Shown: positions 10,088 through 20,750, counted from the first letter of the stretch. The stretch: DNA of 64,000 bases from Thermorudis peleae (GCF_000744775.1 NZ_JQMP01000003.1:1426001-1490000), one strand, 5' to 3'. Made by a program: numbers and translations. The notes: generated by a model from the letters alone, not told the origin.

Positions 10088-10170
10088 GTTAGCTGTCCGA
10101 TTGATCTCATGCTGTGCTAGAGTCATGATGGCCAAGCGGCTGGGTGATCACGGCGAGTTTGACAACAGGG

Positions 10171-11163
10171 ATGATAACGCTCTTCACCGGTGAGAACCAG
10201 CTTGAACTTCACGAAGCGATCCACGCGCTGCGGCAAGAGCTTGATCCAAGTGAGATCGCGACAAGTGTCTTTGATCCCCCGCATGATCTGCAGGCGATTC
10301 GCGGGGCGATACGTTCCCCCGGCTTCTTTGGCTCCACGCGTCTGGTTATTGTGCGCAGGCTACTCAGCGCTGCCAGCATGGCGCGTCGTTCATCTCTCGA
10401 TGAATCCTTGCTTGACATACTGGCTACTTGTCCCGAGACGACGCGCCTTGTGCTACTCGAACCAGTCACCTTGGACACACGTGTGCTCACTGCGCTGAAG
10501 CAGCGCATCCCGAACCTTGAGGTAACGGTCTTTTCTATTCCGAGGGGACAAGCGCTGCTGCGCTGGGTTGTGCAACGGGCCGAACGCTATCAGGCAACGA
10601 TTTCGCCGCAAGCAGCGGAGCATCTCGTGGCAGCAGTCTGTCCGTGGGGGCTACAGTCTACTGAAGGCAATAGTGGGTTGCAGCCCGATCTCGTTCGCCT
10701 TGACCAGGAACTCGCGAAACTCGCAACGGCTGCGCTTCCCGAGCGGCATATCACCGATGCGCTTGTCCGACAGCTTGTCGCAGCCGTTGAGCCAGAGCAT
10801 GGGTGGGCTTTGCTCAATGCATTCGAGCGACACGATCTTGCTGGAATTATCCGGGAAATTGAGCACGAACTTGACCAGGGAACGCCACCCGAACGGCTTC
10901 TTGCCCAAATCGTCACGCAACTTGAGCTCTATCTGCAAGTACGGGCAGCTGGACAGCACGCTGAGACCGCGTTAGCATCCGCTGGCATTTCTGCCGGGCG
11001 ACTTCGGCATGCTATACCAGCTGCGCGCCGTTTTCCGGACGCGCTCCTCCATTCGCTCCTCGAGCAGCTTCGCCAGCTTGATTTGGCGTCAAAACTTGGC
11101 CCTGTCGATGTTGGCGCAGGACTGCTGAGTATTCTCGGTACAGCGGTATCGAGAACAACATAA
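10171..11163 (+). CDS. holA: DNA polymerase III delta subunit
   Basis: A 330-aa clamp-loader delta subunit, which opens the beta sliding clamp during replication. The N-terminus MITLFTGENQLELHEAI matches the start of the AAA-like domain I; the phrases FFGSTRLVIVRRL and TTRLVLLEP follow the HolA pattern, and the C-terminal helical collar domain covers about residues 210-330. As is normal for delta, no functional P-loop is present. The ATG at 10171 is preferred over a GTG 27 bases upstream because it starts exactly at the conserved strand. Downstream is a hairpin shared with the convergent rpsT gene. Length is typical. Confidence 0.85.
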   Translation: MITLFTGENQLELHEAIHALRQELDPSEIATSVFDPPHDLQAIRGAIRSPGFFGSTRLVIVRRLLSAASMARRSSLDESLLDILATCPETTRLVLLEPVTLDTRVLTALKQRIPNLEVTVFSIPRGQALLRWVVQRAERYQATISPQAAEHLVAAVCPWGLQSTEGNSGLQPDLVRLDQELAKLATAALPERHITDALVRQLVAAVEPEHGWALLNAFERHDLAGIIREIEHELDQGTPPERLLAQIVTQLELYLQVRAAGQHAETALASAGISAGRLRHAIPAARRFPDALLHSLLEQLRQLDLASKLGPVDVGAGLLSILGTAVSRTT

Positions 11164-11191
11164 GGGGTGAAGGCGCGTTGTCTTCACCCCT
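11163..11191. terminator. Bidirectional hairpin between holA and rpsT
   Basis: A perfect 10-bp inverted repeat (AGGGGTGAAG at 11163-11172 pairing with 11182-11191) with a 9-base loop begins at the holA stop codon. It sits between two convergent genes, so it can end transcription from both sides. No long T-run follows. Confidence 0.6.
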
Positions 11192-11213
11192 ACAACGTTG
11201 CCGCTGGTGTCGC

Positions 11214-11516
11214 TTATGCTGATGCGCCGGACTGCTCAGCTTGGAGCTTTGCTCGGACGAGGGCGTTGAAGCGCTTCATCAGTCGTGACTTGCCCCGTGC
11301 TGCAGCATTCTTGTGAATAATTCCCTTGACTGCCGCGCGGTCAAGCATGCTGATCGCATCGCCAACAGCCCGGGCTGCTGCCTCAACATCGCCCGCTTCA
11401 ATCAGCTTCCGGGCCTTCTTGACGAAGGTCCTCGTCGCAGAGCGATACATCCGGTTGCGAATTCGCTTTTTCTCCGCACGTCGCGCAGCTCGTGCAGCCG
11501 ATTTCGTATTCGGCAA
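11214..11516 (-). CDS. rpsT: 30S ribosomal protein S20
   Basis: A 100-aa small-subunit protein that binds 16S rRNA. The sequence has the S20 pattern: N-terminal PNTKSAARAARRAEKKRIRN, the RSATRTFVKKARKLI helix and the C-terminal KNAAARGKSRLMKRFN. The start is inferred to be TTG at 11516, because AGGAGA lies 6-7 bases upstream and there is no in-frame ATG; an ATG at 11523 is out of frame. A weak start codon on a ribosomal protein may serve feedback control, as in other bacteria, but that is inference here. Confidence 0.92.
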   Translation of the reverse strand: MPNTKSAARAARRAEKKRIRNRMYRSATRTFVKKARKLIEAGDVEAAARAVGDAISMLDRAAVKGIIHKNAAARGKSRLMKRFNALVRAKLQAEQSGASA

Positions 11517-11670
11517 GGGTCATCTCCTCTTGTTTGCTCGACGCCACGCCTACACTTGCCGACTGGCTAGTGTAGCAGGTTTACCCGTTTGTGTGCAATA
11601 TCACTGCCTCTATCGCTTCCTTGGCCAACAGAAGCGTTCGGCACGCGGTATCCTCAACGCGATACAAGGG

Positions 11671-13296
11671 ATGGGCGGGATGCGGGCACAGCGGACGGCT
11701 CGGTTCCAGTACCGAGAAGCAGCGGAACGTGTGAGTGTATTGAGTAGCGCAAGCGTCGTCGCGCTTGGCTTCGTCCTCAGCCGCGTGCTCGGCTTAGTAC
11801 GTGAAGTCCTCATCGCAGCACGCTTCGGGACCAGCGCCAATTACGATGCCTACGTTGCAGCGTTTCGACTACCCGATTTTCTCTTCCTGGTCGTCATGAG
11901 CGGCGCGTTTGGCTCAGCCTTCATTCCAGTCTTCGGTGGGCTTCTTGCGCGCGGTGAAACGCAACGGGCTTGGCGCTTAGCGAACACGATCTTAACGTTT
12001 ACCCTGGTCGTTCTTGCCATTACCGGCGTGATTGTCTATCTCGCGGCTGGTCCGCTTATCCGCACAGTCGTTGCGCCTGGGCTCGCGCCGCCGCAGCAAG
12101 CGCTTGCTGTTCACCTCACTCGCCTGTTGCTCCTCTCACCACTTTTGCTTGGGCTCGGCGCTGCCGGAAAGGGGATGCTTGAAGCGCAAGCGCGCTTTGC
12201 CTTACCCGCTTTTGCTCCGGTGCTCTACAACCTCGGCATCATCGTTGGTGCGGCAGTACTTGCACCATTTTTCGGGATCTATGGCTTGGCCTATGGCGTT
12301 GTCCTCGGCGCATTGGGACACATGGGCATTCAATTTCTCGCTCTCTATGCGAACGGATGGCGGTTTATCCCGACATGGGATCTTCATGACCCACAGGTGG
12401 GCGAAGTAGCCCGTCTAATGGGCCCACGCGTGATCGGCCAGGCGGCATTCCAGGTCAATATGATTGTGATGACGAATTTTGCATCGCGTCTTGGGCCGCA
12501 GCACGTGTCATCATTGAACTATGCCTATCAACTCTTTATGCTGCCGCATGGCGTATTAGCGCTGAGCCTCTCAACAGTCATTTTCCCCTTGATGGCACAG
12601 GATGTTGCGCGAGGGTTGCTGGATCGGGCCCGGGCAATGCTGAATCAATCGCTTGATGCCCTGCTGCTCTTCACGCTTCCCGCGAGTGCGGGGCTCTTGC
12701 TATTCCGGACGAGTATTGTGCAAACACTTTTCCAGTTCGGCGCGTTCTCGTCGACCTCGACCACGCTCGTCGCCGAAGCACTTGCCTACATGGCGCCGGG
12801 ACTGTTGGCCTTCGCGGTCGTTGAGGCTGTGACCAGAGCGTTCTATGCGCTACACGATACCCGTACTCCGGTCACTGTTGCGGTTGTTGCCGTTGCCGTC
12901 AATGCCCTGCTCTGCGCGCTGTTTGCCTCTCCCCTTGGCAATCGTGGAATCGCCCTCGCCTTGACGTTGAGCACGACGCTGGAAATGGCAATCCTGTTGC
13001 TGATCCTGCGACAGCGGCTGCATGGTTTCGGCGCTGGCCTTTGGTCGTCCTTTGGCAAAATGCTCCTCGCCACCGCGGTTATGACCATTATCGGGTGGCA
13101 ATTCGCTGGCCCGCTTACTCAAGTGACTAACCCGACGAATGGACGCTCACTCATGCAGCCGCTTATCCTGCTCTATACCTGCTTTGCGCTTGCAGCTGCT
13201 TACTTTGTCACGGTTGCCCTTCTGCGCGTGCCAGCAGCATGGCGCATGCTTGAACAAGCACAGCGCATTGCAGCGCGGCGACGACGCTACCATTAA
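11671..13296 (+). CDS. murJ: Lipid II flippase MurJ
   Basis: A 541-aa MOP-superfamily membrane protein that flips lipid-linked peptidoglycan precursor. The family signature [20 protein letters not shown] lies about 35 residues from the start, followed by [14 protein letters not shown]. About fourteen hydrophobic segments and an arginine-rich tail follow. Possible starts are ATG 11671 and ATG 11680. The frame is open much further upstream, but that part is antisense to rpsT and is not protein-like. The lepA promoter region follows directly. Confidence 0.9.
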   Translation: MGGMRAQRTARFQYREAAERVSVLSSASVVALGFVLSRVLGLVREVLIAARFGTSANYDAYVAAFRLPDFLFLVVMSGAFGSAFIPVFGGLLARGETQRAWRLANTILTFTLVVLAITGVIVYLAAGPLIRTVVAPGLAPPQQALAVHLTRLLLLSPLLLGLGAAGKGMLEAQARFALPAFAPVLYNLGIIVGAAVLAPFFGIYGLAYGVVLGALGHMGIQFLALYANGWRFIPTWDLHDPQVGEVARLMGPRVIGQAAFQVNMIVMTNFASRLGPQHVSSLNYAYQLFMLPHGVLALSLSTVIFPLMAQDVARGLLDRARAMLNQSLDALLLFTLPASAGLLLFRTSIVQTLFQFGAFSSTSTTLVAEALAYMAPGLLAFAVVEAVTRAFYALHDTRTPVTVAVVAVAVNALLCALFASPLGNRGIALALTLSTTLEMAILLLILRQRLHGFGAGLWSSFGKMLLATAVMTIIGWQFAGPLTQVTNPTNGRSLMQPLILLYTCFALAAAYFVTVALLRVPAAWRMLEQAQRIAARRRRYH

Positions 13297-13357
13297 CCGG
13301 AAATGCGCTGGCGGCTCGCTATACTTGATGGTTGTGTATGATGACGTGGCGCGGGCA

Positions 13358-15181
13358 ATGACGAACCAGGAACGCATTCGGAATTTCAGCATTATTGCAC
13401 ACGTTGACCATGGCAAATCGACCCTCGCGGATCGCTTGCTCGAGTACACCCATACCATTGAGACGCCCGAGCAGGCGCAGGAGATTCTTGACTCCATGGA
13501 TCTCGAGCGTGAAAAAGGCATCACCATTAAAGCCCGTACGGTGCGCATGGAGTATACAGCGCAGGATGGGCAAACCTATGTACTGAATCTCATCGATACG
13601 CCAGGACATGTCGATTTTTCCTCGGAGGTAAGCCGCAGCCTCGCTGCCTGTGAAGGCGCGTTGCTGGTCGTCGATGCAGCCCAGGGAATTGAGGCGCAAA
13701 CGCTGGCCAATGCATCGCTTGCGATCGATCTCGGGCTTGCGTTGATTGCAGTCATTAACAAGATCGATTTACCGAATGCGATGCCGGAGAAGGTCGCGAA
13801 AGATATCACCGACCACATCGGCTTGCTCGAAGATGAGATCATCTTCGCTTCAGCGAAGGAAGGTACTGGGATCCCGGAGATTCTCGAAGCGATTGTTCGC
13901 CGGATTCCGCCCCCCTCAGGCGACCGTACCGCTCCCCTCCGTGCCTTGATCTTCGATTCGCATTATGACCCCTATAAAGGGGTGATTGCCTATGTCAAAG
14001 TTGTCGATGGCGTCCTTCGCCCGGGCGACCGCATTCGGCTCATGGCAACAGGAGTTGTCACGGAAGCCCTGGAAATTGGCCAGTTCCGTCCGTTCATGAC
14101 ACCAGTCAACGCGCTCGCTGCTGGCGAAGTTGGTTATGTTGCGACAGGCCTCAAGGTCGTTCGCGAGTGCGAAGTCGGTGACACGATTACCCATGACGAG
14201 CATCCCGCACTGCATCCGCTCCCTGGCTACCGGCCAGTCAAGCCGATGGTCTTCGCAAGCTTCTATCCAGTCAACAGCGATGAATATCCAGAGTTGCGCG
14301 ATGCTCTCGAACGGCTGCGCCTTAATGATGCCGCGCTCGTCTTTGAGCCAGAATCCTCGGAGGCACTTGGCTTCGGTTTTCGTTGTGGCTTCTTAGGCCT
14401 GCTGCATATGGAAATTATTCAGGAGCGGCTTGAGCGCGAATACAAGCTTAACCTGCTTGCAACCGCGCCGAGTGTGCAGTACGAAGTTGTCAAGCGTGAT
14501 GGCACCACGGTCTTGATCAACAAGCCGTCAGACATGCCGCCAGCAGGCGAGATTGAAGAGATCCGCGAGCCATGGGCACGGGTGACAATCCTCACGCCAA
14601 GCCACTATATCGGCAATCTGATGGAACTGGCGACATCGCGCCGTGGTGTCTTGGTTGAAATGGACTATCTGGACCCCCAGCGGGTTCGCCTCGTGTTCGA
14701 CGTACCATTGGCCGAGTTGATTGTTGACTTCTATGACCAGCTGAAGTCTCGCTCGCAAGGCTACGCGTCGCTCGATTATCAGCCGATCGGCTATCGGCCT
14801 GGCGACCTCGTGAAGCTCGACATTCTCGTCCACGGGAAACCGGTTGATGCGTTGTCGCTGATTGTGCATCGTGACCAGGCCTATGAGCGCGGTCGCGAGC
14901 TCGTTCAACGCTTGCGCACCTTAATCCCGCGTCAGCTGTTCGACGTGCCAATTCAAGCAGCGATTGGCAGCCGCGTCATTGCGCGCGAGACGATTAAAGC
15001 ATTGCGAAAGAACGTGCTCGCTAAGTGCTATGGCGGAGATGTAACGCGCAAGCGCAAGCTCCTCGAAAAGCAGAAAGAAGGCAAAGCTCGCATGAAGAAA
15101 GTCGGCAGTGTCGAAATTCCGCAAGAGGCCTTCCTGGCCGTGCTGAGCCTCGGCGACAATACGCAGGGGGGCAACCGGTGA
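13358..15181 (+). CDS. lepA: Elongation factor 4 (LepA) GTPase
   Basis: A 607-aa translational GTPase that back-translocates or remodels stalled ribosomes. The G domain shows [15 protein letters not shown] (G1), [11 protein letters not shown] (G2), DTPGHVDF (G3) and NKIDLP (G4). The LepA-specific C-terminal domain ends with [19 protein letters not shown], which separates it from EF-G. The start at ATG 13358 ([15 protein letters not shown]) matches the family; an upstream in-frame ATG at 13328 is possible. TATACT at 13320-13325 could be its -10 box. The stop overlaps the next start (GTGA). Confidence 0.95.
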   Translation: MTNQERIRNFSIIAHVDHGKSTLADRLLEYTHTIETPEQAQEILDSMDLEREKGITIKARTVRMEYTAQDGQTYVLNLIDTPGHVDFSSEVSRSLAACEGALLVVDAAQGIEAQTLANASLAIDLGLALIAVINKIDLPNAMPEKVAKDITDHIGLLEDEIIFASAKEGTGIPEILEAIVRRIPPPSGDRTAPLRALIFDSHYDPYKGVIAYVKVVDGVLRPGDRIRLMATGVVTEALEIGQFRPFMTPVNALAAGEVGYVATGLKVVRECEVGDTITHDEHPALHPLPGYRPVKPMVFASFYPVNSDEYPELRDALERLRLNDAALVFEPESSEALGFGFRCGFLGLLHMEIIQERLEREYKLNLLATAPSVQYEVVKRDGTTVLINKPSDMPPAGEIEEIREPWARVTILTPSHYIGNLMELATSRRGVLVEMDYLDPQRVRLVFDVPLAELIVDFYDQLKSRSQGYASLDYQPIGYRPGDLVKLDILVHGKPVDALSLIVHRDQAYERGRELVQRLRTLIPRQLFDVPIQAAIGSRVIARETIKALRKNVLAKCYGGDVTRKRKLLEKQKEGKARMKKVGSVEIPQEAFLAVLSLGDNTQGGNR

Positions 15182-16581
15182 GCATCACCGTTGTTGGGCT
15201 TGGGCCAGGGCAAGTAGAACTGCTCACAGCTGAAGCACGCGCAATCCTTGAGCATGCTGCTGGCCACATCTTTGTCCGCACCAAACAGCATCCGGTTGTC
15301 GCTGCCTTGTCGCATCTCGCCTGGGAAAGCTTTGATCCACTCTACGAGCGGGCAGCAAGCTTTGAAGAAGTCTACGAAGGAATTGTCACAACGCTCATCG
15401 AAGCCGCCCGTCATGGACCGGTCGTCTATGCTGTTCCAGGGCATCCGCTCGTTGGCGAAGCAACCGTCCGCAAGCTTCTTGCCCAAGCGCGTGCATCAGC
15501 GATGTCCTGCAGCGTCGTCCCTGGATTAAGCTTCGTCGACGTCGTCCTGCCGCTGCTCGAGTGCGATGCACTGGCCGAGAACCTTCAGATCGTGGATGCA
15601 TTCGACCTCGCTGCTTGCCTCGATGGTCAGCCCTTCTCCGGAGGCCGTTGGCCCATTTCACCCCTTCGGCCGGCGCTCATTGGGCAGGTTAGTGACCGGT
15701 TTCTCGCGTCGAAAGTCAAGCTGGCCTTGATGCGACTCTACCCCGATGATATCGAGATTACGGTTGTCAGCAGGGCTGGAATGGCTGATCCACTGGTCCG
15801 ACGCCTCCCGCTCTATGAGCTTGATCACCACGAGATAGATGCATTGACGGCAGTGTTCATCCCTGCACAGTCTGCTGAACAGAGCCGTGTCGCTGAAGGA
15901 CTTCAGCAGATCGTCGCACGACTGCGTGCTCCTGGAGGCTGTCCCTGGGATCGTCAACAAACGCCGCAGAGCTTGACACGGCATATCCTTGAGGAAGCCT
16001 ACGAGCTCGTTGAAGCGATCGAGCAGAACGACACTGAGGCAATCTGCGAAGAACTTGGCGACTTTGTCTTGCAGGCCTTCATGCAAGCGCAACTCGCAGA
16101 AGAACAAGACGCCTTCACCCTTGAGGATGTTTTCAGCGGCGTTATTCACAAACTCGTGCGCCGGCATCCACACGTCTTTGGCTCTGTCCGTGCCGAAACT
16201 GCTGAGGTTGTGCTGGCAAACTGGGAGCAGATCAAGGCAGCCGAGCGAGCGGAACGCAAGGGGACAGCGGAGAACGGCACGCACGATGTGTCGCCATTTC
16301 CAGCGCTTGCCCGAGCACAGCGCTTATTCCGTCAAGCAGCCCGGCGCAAACAGGCTGTGCCACTACCGCCTCACGCCGCAGCGTCGCTTGAAAACCTCCG
16401 ACAGGAGGCCCCAATACCGGAAGACATGGTGGTGGCACGGCTCGTGGCACTTTGTGCGCTGGCAAGCGAGCAGGGCATTGATCTTGAACGGGCGCTGTTT
16501 CGCTGGACACGCCAGGTCGAACATGCCCAGGACACCACTACGATGAATGCGGAGGCGATCGAAGAAGAGAACGGCGCGTAA
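15178..16581 (+). CDS. Tetrapyrrole methylase-like / MazG pyrophosphohydrolase fusion (YabN type)
   Basis: A 467-aa two-domain protein. Residues 1 to about 215 form an SAM-dependent tetrapyrrole (corrin/porphyrin) methylase-like domain beginning [15 protein letters not shown]. Residues from about 240 form a MazG-type all-alpha NTP pyrophosphohydrolase with [18 protein letters not shown] and the metal motif [11 protein letters not shown] followed by EELGD. This arrangement is that of Bacillus YabN; the MazG part probably hydrolyses non-canonical or excess NTPs, and the role of the methylase part is unclear. The GTG at 15178 overlaps the lepA stop and has a G-rich ribosome-binding site. Confidence 0.88.
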   Translation: MSITVVGLGPGQVELLTAEARAILEHAAGHIFVRTKQHPVVAALSHLAWESFDPLYERAASFEEVYEGIVTTLIEAARHGPVVYAVPGHPLVGEATVRKLLAQARASAMSCSVVPGLSFVDVVLPLLECDALAENLQIVDAFDLAACLDGQPFSGGRWPISPLRPALIGQVSDRFLASKVKLALMRLYPDDIEITVVSRAGMADPLVRRLPLYELDHHEIDALTAVFIPAQSAEQSRVAEGLQQIVARLRAPGGCPWDRQQTPQSLTRHILEEAYELVEAIEQNDTEAICEELGDFVLQAFMQAQLAEEQDAFTLEDVFSGVIHKLVRRHPHVFGSVRAETAEVVLANWEQIKAAERAERKGTAENGTHDVSPFPALARAQRLFRQAARRKQAVPLPPHAAASLENLRQEAPIPEDMVVARLVALCALASEQGIDLERALFRWTRQVEHAQDTTTMNAEAIEEENGA

Positions 16582-16603
16582 TCGGCATGTGAAAGGGATG
16601 CAG

Positions 16604-18445
16604 ATGATGCAAGAACCGACAACAGGGCAACGGGTGCCAGGCGGTCGCTCGTATACAACATGTGGCGAGCTCCGTCTTGCCGACGCTGGACGCCGTGTTA
16701 CGCTCAAAGGCTGGGTACACCGACGGCGCGACCACGGTGGCCTCATCTTTCTCGATTTGCGAGACCGGTATGGTATTACCCAGGTCGTTGCCAATCCCGA
16801 GCACTCGCCTGAGGCCCACGCGGTTGCGGATCGCGTGCGCAGTGAGTATGTGCTCGCTGTCCATGGACAGGTTGTGCCACGGCCGGAAGGAACGGCCAAT
16901 CCATCGATGGCCACTGGCGACATTGAAGTGCTCGCCGATGCCATTGAGGTACTCAACCCAGCTAAGCCATTGCCGTTTCCTATTCACGAAGAAGCGCCTG
17001 TTGACGAAGCGCTCCGGCTCGAATTTCGCTATCTTGACCTGCGACGTCCGCGGATGCAGCGCAACATCCTGCTCCGGCATCAGGTGATCCGCTTCATCCG
17101 TGAGTACCTCGATGCTCGCGACTTCGTTGAAATCGAAACGCCAATGCTGATTAAGAGCACGCCAGAAGGCGCACGTGACTATGTTGTGCCAAGTCGCATC
17201 TTCCCTGGACAGTTCTATGCGCTGCCCCAATCCCCCCAGCAACTCAAGCAGTTGCTGATGGTCGCGGGATTTGACCGGTACTACCAAATCGCGCGCTGCA
17301 TGCGTGATGAAGATCTCCGTGCTGACCGGCAACCTGAGTTTACGCAGCTTGACTTGGAGATGTCCTTTGTTGACATGGAGGACATCTTGACCCTCATCGA
17401 GGGACTCTATACTGAGCTCTTCGAGCGTTTCGCCACCAAGCCGTTGCAGCAGAAGCCGTTCCCGCGCCTAACGTTTGCTGAGGCGATGCTCCGGTATGGC
17501 AGTGACAAGCCTGACTTGCGTTTTGGCCTTGAAATCAGCGATGTCAGCGAACTCGTGGCCGAAAGCCAGTTCAGCGTCTTCCGTAACGCGGTCGCTCAAG
17601 GTGGAGTTGTGCGTGGTCTCGCTGCACCCGGTTTTGCCAGCGCCACGCGCAGCCAGCTTGACGGCTTAACCGAAATCGCACGCAGTTTTGGGGCAAAAGG
17701 CTTGGTGTGGCTTGCGTTGCAGCACGAAAACGGCCAACTCAGCGCTCGCTCGCCCGTGGCCAAGTATCTCAGCCAGACTGAACTTGAGAGTATGGCAGCG
17801 CGCTTGGGCGGCAAGCCGGGCGATCTTCTGCTCCTCGTCGCTGACCAGCCAGATGTGGCTGCCAACGTGCTCGGGCGATTACGCCTCCACCTTGGTCGTG
17901 AACTGAAGTTGATTAATGAGCATGTCCATGCCTTTTGCTGGGTAGTCGATCCTCCACTCTTTGAGTGGAACGATGAAGAAGGCCGTTGGGAGGCAATGCA
18001 CCATCCCTTCACCGCGCCACGGGATGAAGACGTGCCTTTGCTTGAATCAGCGCCGAACCATGTTCGCGCCAAAGCTTACGATCTTGTTGCGGATGGCTAT
18101 GAGCTTGGCACTGGCAGTATTCGGATTCATCAGCGTGATGTCCAGAATGCCATCTTCCGCATTATGGGGTACGACCAACCAGAGATTGAGCGACGCTTTG
18201 GCCACTTGCTCCGGGCATTTGAGTATGGCGCACCGCCGCATGGGGGCATGGCGCCTGGCATTGACCGGACCGTCATGATCTTGGCTGGCGAGGATTCAAT
18301 CCGCGATGTCATCGCATTTCCCAAGAACCAGCGGGCGCAAGATCTCATGCTTGGTGCACCATCACCGCTTGACGATCGTCAACTTCGGGAGTTGCACATT
18401 CAGGTCGTCTTGCCTGAAGAAGAACACACGCCGGCGCGCTCGTAA
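16604..18445 (+). CDS. aspS: Aspartyl-tRNA synthetase (bacterial type, with GAD insert)
   Basis: A 613-aa class II synthetase that charges tRNA-Asp (possibly also tRNA-Asn). It has the N-terminal anticodon-binding OB domain ([19 protein letters not shown]), motif 2 region [20 protein letters not shown], the GAD insertion in the middle and motif 3 [13 protein letters not shown]. The start is one of several ATGs (16598, 16604, 16607); 16604 has the best spacing to AAAGGG. Bacterial-type AspRS is discriminating in organisms with AsnRS and non-discriminating when GatCAB is used; the window does not decide. A strong hairpin follows the stop. Confidence 0.95.
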   Translation: MMQEPTTGQRVPGGRSYTTCGELRLADAGRRVTLKGWVHRRRDHGGLIFLDLRDRYGITQVVANPEHSPEAHAVADRVRSEYVLAVHGQVVPRPEGTANPSMATGDIEVLADAIEVLNPAKPLPFPIHEEAPVDEALRLEFRYLDLRRPRMQRNILLRHQVIRFIREYLDARDFVEIETPMLIKSTPEGARDYVVPSRIFPGQFYALPQSPQQLKQLLMVAGFDRYYQIARCMRDEDLRADRQPEFTQLDLEMSFVDMEDILTLIEGLYTELFERFATKPLQQKPFPRLTFAEAMLRYGSDKPDLRFGLEISDVSELVAESQFSVFRNAVAQGGVVRGLAAPGFASATRSQLDGLTEIARSFGAKGLVWLALQHENGQLSARSPVAKYLSQTELESMAARLGGKPGDLLLLVADQPDVAANVLGRLRLHLGRELKLINEHVHAFCWVVDPPLFEWNDEEGRWEAMHHPFTAPRDEDVPLLESAPNHVRAKAYDLVADGYELGTGSIRIHQRDVQNAIFRIMGYDQPEIERRFGHLLRAFEYGAPPHGGMAPGIDRTVMILAGEDSIRDVIAFPKNQRAQDLMLGAPSPLDDRQLRELHIQVVLPEEEHTPARS

Positions 18446-18457
18446 GTAGTCGTGCTG

Positions 18458-20248
18458 TTACCGCGGCGCTGCCTGTTGGGTTTCCACAGGCAGCGCCGCG
18501 CCGTCTTCACGTTCCACTGTTTCATAGAGACGCTCTCCCCGGTGTAGTCGCGCGGCAATCCGATACGTCTGGACTTGCGAGCGAGCAGTTGGCGCGTGTG
18601 CAGCAAGATACCGGGTTGCTGCAAGCAGCATGTGCCAGCTTTCCGGTGTATTGCCGCGTTGCGCGACTTGGCTGACCGCTGCTTCAACCATCTGAATAGT
18701 GTGGAAGTTCCGATCTTCCCGCAGGAGAAGTTGTCCGAGCGTTGCCACGAGCGGTGCAATTGCGCCGCCTTTTGCTTGATAGCGTGCTACTGTCTCAGCG
18801 GCCGCTTGCACCTGCTGCTGGCGGTCAAGCAGCTCAGCAAGCGTTGCAAGCTCTTCGTGCGGATCACCTGCCAGAGACGGATAGGACGGGATCCGTACCG
18901 CCGGGATATTGAGGAAGCGGTCAAGATAGACACTCATAGCCGCGTCGAAGACCCCGCGAAGCAACCAGGGTGACGGGACACGGCGCAGTCCCCGCTCAAC
19001 GGCATGAGCAAAGCTCAGCGTATGGAGCGCGGTATCCCAGTCGCTAAATTCATTGCTGGTGGGGAAGTGTGCGATCCGTAGCGCGGCAGCGTAGGTTACC
19101 GCTGCGGCAAGTTGGGCGGGTTTGGCACCGTCGCGCAGCGCGTCAAGCAAGGCATCTGCGATCGCCTGTGGATCATCTCCAAGCAAGACTGGGAGAAGTG
19201 TGGCCTCATCACTCCATTGGGTTGCTCGAGTCTGTCCCTGCTCCAAGGCCTGTGGCAGTACATCAAACGCCTGCTCCAGGATGCGCACGAGGTCGATGGG
19301 ACGACGCCACTGGTTATGTTCTTCCATACGATCGCCGTTCACGTAACCCGGCACTAGACTCGGCAAGATCTCTGGCGCAAGATCCCAGCCCAGGCCATCG
19401 AGCGCTTCGAGAGCTTTATTCGTAAAGTCGAGTGGGTGTCCAAGACTAACGTAGCGATGGTCGGTGATCGCCGCAAAGAGTGTCTCTGCAATGACAGTCG
19501 GATCTGCGCCGTTCGTCAGCATGGAAAGCAGGCAACGTTCGGCCCCCTCACGGTCGCGAACGTCAACGAACTGGCGGAACCAACGTTGATAGAGCGCGTT
19601 GTCACGAGCTGGGCCGGGCAGAGGCCGGACCGGTAGGTGCGGAGGCATCTGCTGGGTATCAGCGGCTACGGCTACGATTCCGTGATACAAGGCTAATGGC
19701 CGGTCCTGGGGAGCAAGCCACGGAGCGAGGTTCTGCATACAAATCAGAATTGTTAGCCCAGGCCCCCAACCAGCCTGACGATACCGCACGCCAAAACGCG
19801 CCGCTTCGCAGTAGGCAGTGGATTCCGCTTTATTCTCCGCAAGCGTGAGCGCAGCTTTCGCAAGGACAAGCGACAGATTGTGTGCGAGTCCGTCCTGTAA
19901 TCGCTGTAGAGCGTGTTCAACTGGCGAACTGGTTGGCGTCAGGTCAACCCAGACTTCGTTTCCTCGTATCTCGACTCGATACGTGCGCACGTCACCCGCC
20001 CAGAGGTCAAATGTGCCGCCGGTTGCAAGATCGAAGCGTGCGTGGTGCCAGTGGCACGTCAGCAAGCCGTCACAGACGGTACCACGGTCAAGCGGAAAGC
20101 CCATGTGCGGACAACGATTGTCGAGCGCGTAGACATGGTCGTTTTCAGCAATCAACAGGACTGCGTGGCCATTGAGTGATACGACAAGCTTTCCAGCCGC
20201 CTGTACCGCATCAAGCGGGGCAGCGTAGACAAACTGATCCTGTTCCAT
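18458..20248 (-). CDS. Rieske [2Fe-2S] protein with large C-terminal helical extension
   Basis: A 596-aa protein. Residues 1 to about 105 are a complete Rieske ferredoxin-like domain: Cys46-Pro-His48 and Cys65-His-Trp-His68 supply the cluster ligands. The remaining ~490 residues are alpha-helical, rich in Ala, Leu and acidic residues, with no motif I recognise; this part contains several His and Arg (for example GDRMEEHNQWRRPIDL) that could line an active site. There is no signal peptide, so it is probably cytoplasmic. AGGAG sits 9 bases before the ATG. A 55-aa ORF lies 27 bases upstream on the same strand. It might be an electron-transfer or oxygenase-type enzyme; this is inference only. Confidence 0.8.
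   Translation of the reverse strand: MEQDQFVYAAPLDAVQAAGKLVVSLNGHAVLLIAENDHVYALDNRCPHMGFPLDRGTVCDGLLTCHWHHARFDLATGGTFDLWAGDVRTYRVEIRGNEVWVDLTPTSSPVEHALQRLQDGLAHNLSLVLAKAALTLAENKAESTAYCEAARFGVRYRQAGWGPGLTILICMQNLAPWLAPQDRPLALYHGIVAVAADTQQMPPHLPVRPLPGPARDNALYQRWFRQFVDVRDREGAERCLLSMLTNGADPTVIAETLFAAITDHRYVSLGHPLDFTNKALEALDGLGWDLAPEILPSLVPGYVNGDRMEEHNQWRRPIDLVRILEQAFDVLPQALEQGQTRATQWSDEATLLPVLLGDDPQAIADALLDALRDGAKPAQLAAAVTYAAALRIAHFPTSNEFSDWDTALHTLSFAHAVERGLRRVPSPWLLRGVFDAAMSVYLDRFLNIPAVRIPSYPSLAGDPHEELATLAELLDRQQQVQAAAETVARYQAKGGAIAPLVATLGQLLLREDRNFHTIQMVEAAVSQVAQRGNTPESWHMLLAATRYLAAHAPTARSQVQTYRIAARLHRGERLYETVEREDGAALPVETQQAAPR
18462..18500. terminator. 14-bp hairpin downstream of aspS, inside 3' end of Rieske gene
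   Basis: Positions 18462-18475 pair perfectly with 18487-18500 (14 bp, GC-rich) around an 11-base loop that reads TTGGGTTTCCA on the plus strand. It begins 17 bases after the aspS stop and lies within the last codons of the convergent Rieske gene, so it is probably the aspS terminator and also protects the Rieske mRNA end. No T-tract follows. Confidence 0.6.
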
Positions 20249-20275
20249 TGCTTCTGCTCCTTTGAAGCTATGCTG

Positions 20276-20443
20276 CTAACGCCAGGTGCGTTGTAGACTG
20301 CGCCGGATAGCGCGGCGAACCCACCGCCGTTCCACTTGTCGCGTCCGCCCGCGACTGAGGTCGTAGAGGTCAAGGATGCGACTTGCTGGCCGCCGTGCTG
20401 AGCGTGGGAGTAGCGCAAAGAAGAACCACCGCCACCACCGCAT
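20276..20443 (-). CDS. Small basic protein (55 aa)
   Basis: A 55-codon ORF upstream of the Rieske gene and in the same direction. The product begins MRWWRWFFFALLPRS and continues with many arginines (ending RRSLQRTWR). A very good ribosome-binding site (AGAGGAG, 7 bases before the ATG) supports translation, and the stop is 27 bases before the Rieske start. The aromatic N-terminus could touch a membrane and the basic tail could bind nucleic acid or phospholipid. No family is recognised. It might instead be a leader peptide for the Rieske gene. Confidence 0.55.
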   Translation of the reverse strand: MRWWRWFFFALLPRSARRPASRILDLYDLSRGRTRQVERRWVRRAIRRSLQRTWR

Positions 20444-20522
20444 GGTTCGACTCCTCTCGGCCTGAGGTAAGTGTGGGAGGAAGTTGGCGAGGCGTCAAGA
20501 GGAAAATTGGGTGAGAGCATTA

Positions 20523-20548
20523 ACAAAAGACCCGGCGCGATGGCCGGG
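20523..20548 (-). terminator. Intrinsic terminator of the tRNA Leu-Val-Phe operon
   Basis: On the minus strand, after tRNA-Phe, a CCCGGC/GCCGGG stem (20531-20536 with 20543-20548, 6-base loop) is followed by TCTTTTGTT. This is a classic Rho-independent terminator placed about 28 bases past the last tRNA. Confidence 0.75.
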
Positions 20549-20575
20549 GGATGTTCGCGTGGCTGGGGCTATCAG

Positions 20576-20648
20576 TGCCGAGGGGCGGGATCGAACCGCC
20601 GACACCGTGATTTTCAGTCACGTGCTCTACCAACTGAGCTACCTCGGC
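20576..20648 (-). tRNA. tRNA-Phe (GAA)
   Basis: A 73-nt cloverleaf with acceptor stem GCCGAGG/CCTCGGC, D-arm AGCTCAGTTGGTAGAGC, anticodon loop CTGAAAA (anticodon GAA) and T-arm containing GGTTCGATCC. The CCA end is not encoded. It is the last of three tRNAs in one operon. Confidence 0.97.
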
Positions 20649-20671
20649 AAACGCCTGAATTCCCGGCGTCG

Positions 20672-20744
20672 TGGGCGATAGAGGACTCGAACCTCTGACT
20701 TCCACGGTGTAAACGTGGCGCTCTACCAGCTGAGCTAATCGCCC
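20672..20744 (-). tRNA. tRNA-Val (UAC)
   Basis: A 73-nt cloverleaf with acceptor GGGCGAT/ATCGCCC, anticodon stem CCACG/CGTGG and loop TTTACAC (anticodon UAC). The T-loop is standard (GGTTCGAGTCC). CCA is not encoded. It is the middle gene of the Leu-Val-Phe operon; a second Val tRNA (CAC) lies at 35214-35287. Confidence 0.97.
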
Positions 20745-20750
20745 ATGCCA

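Noticed and set aside
11326-11670. Upstream extension of the murJ frame
   Set aside because: It overlaps rpsT in antisense, and the translation is not membrane-like; murJ is taken to start at 11671 or 11680.
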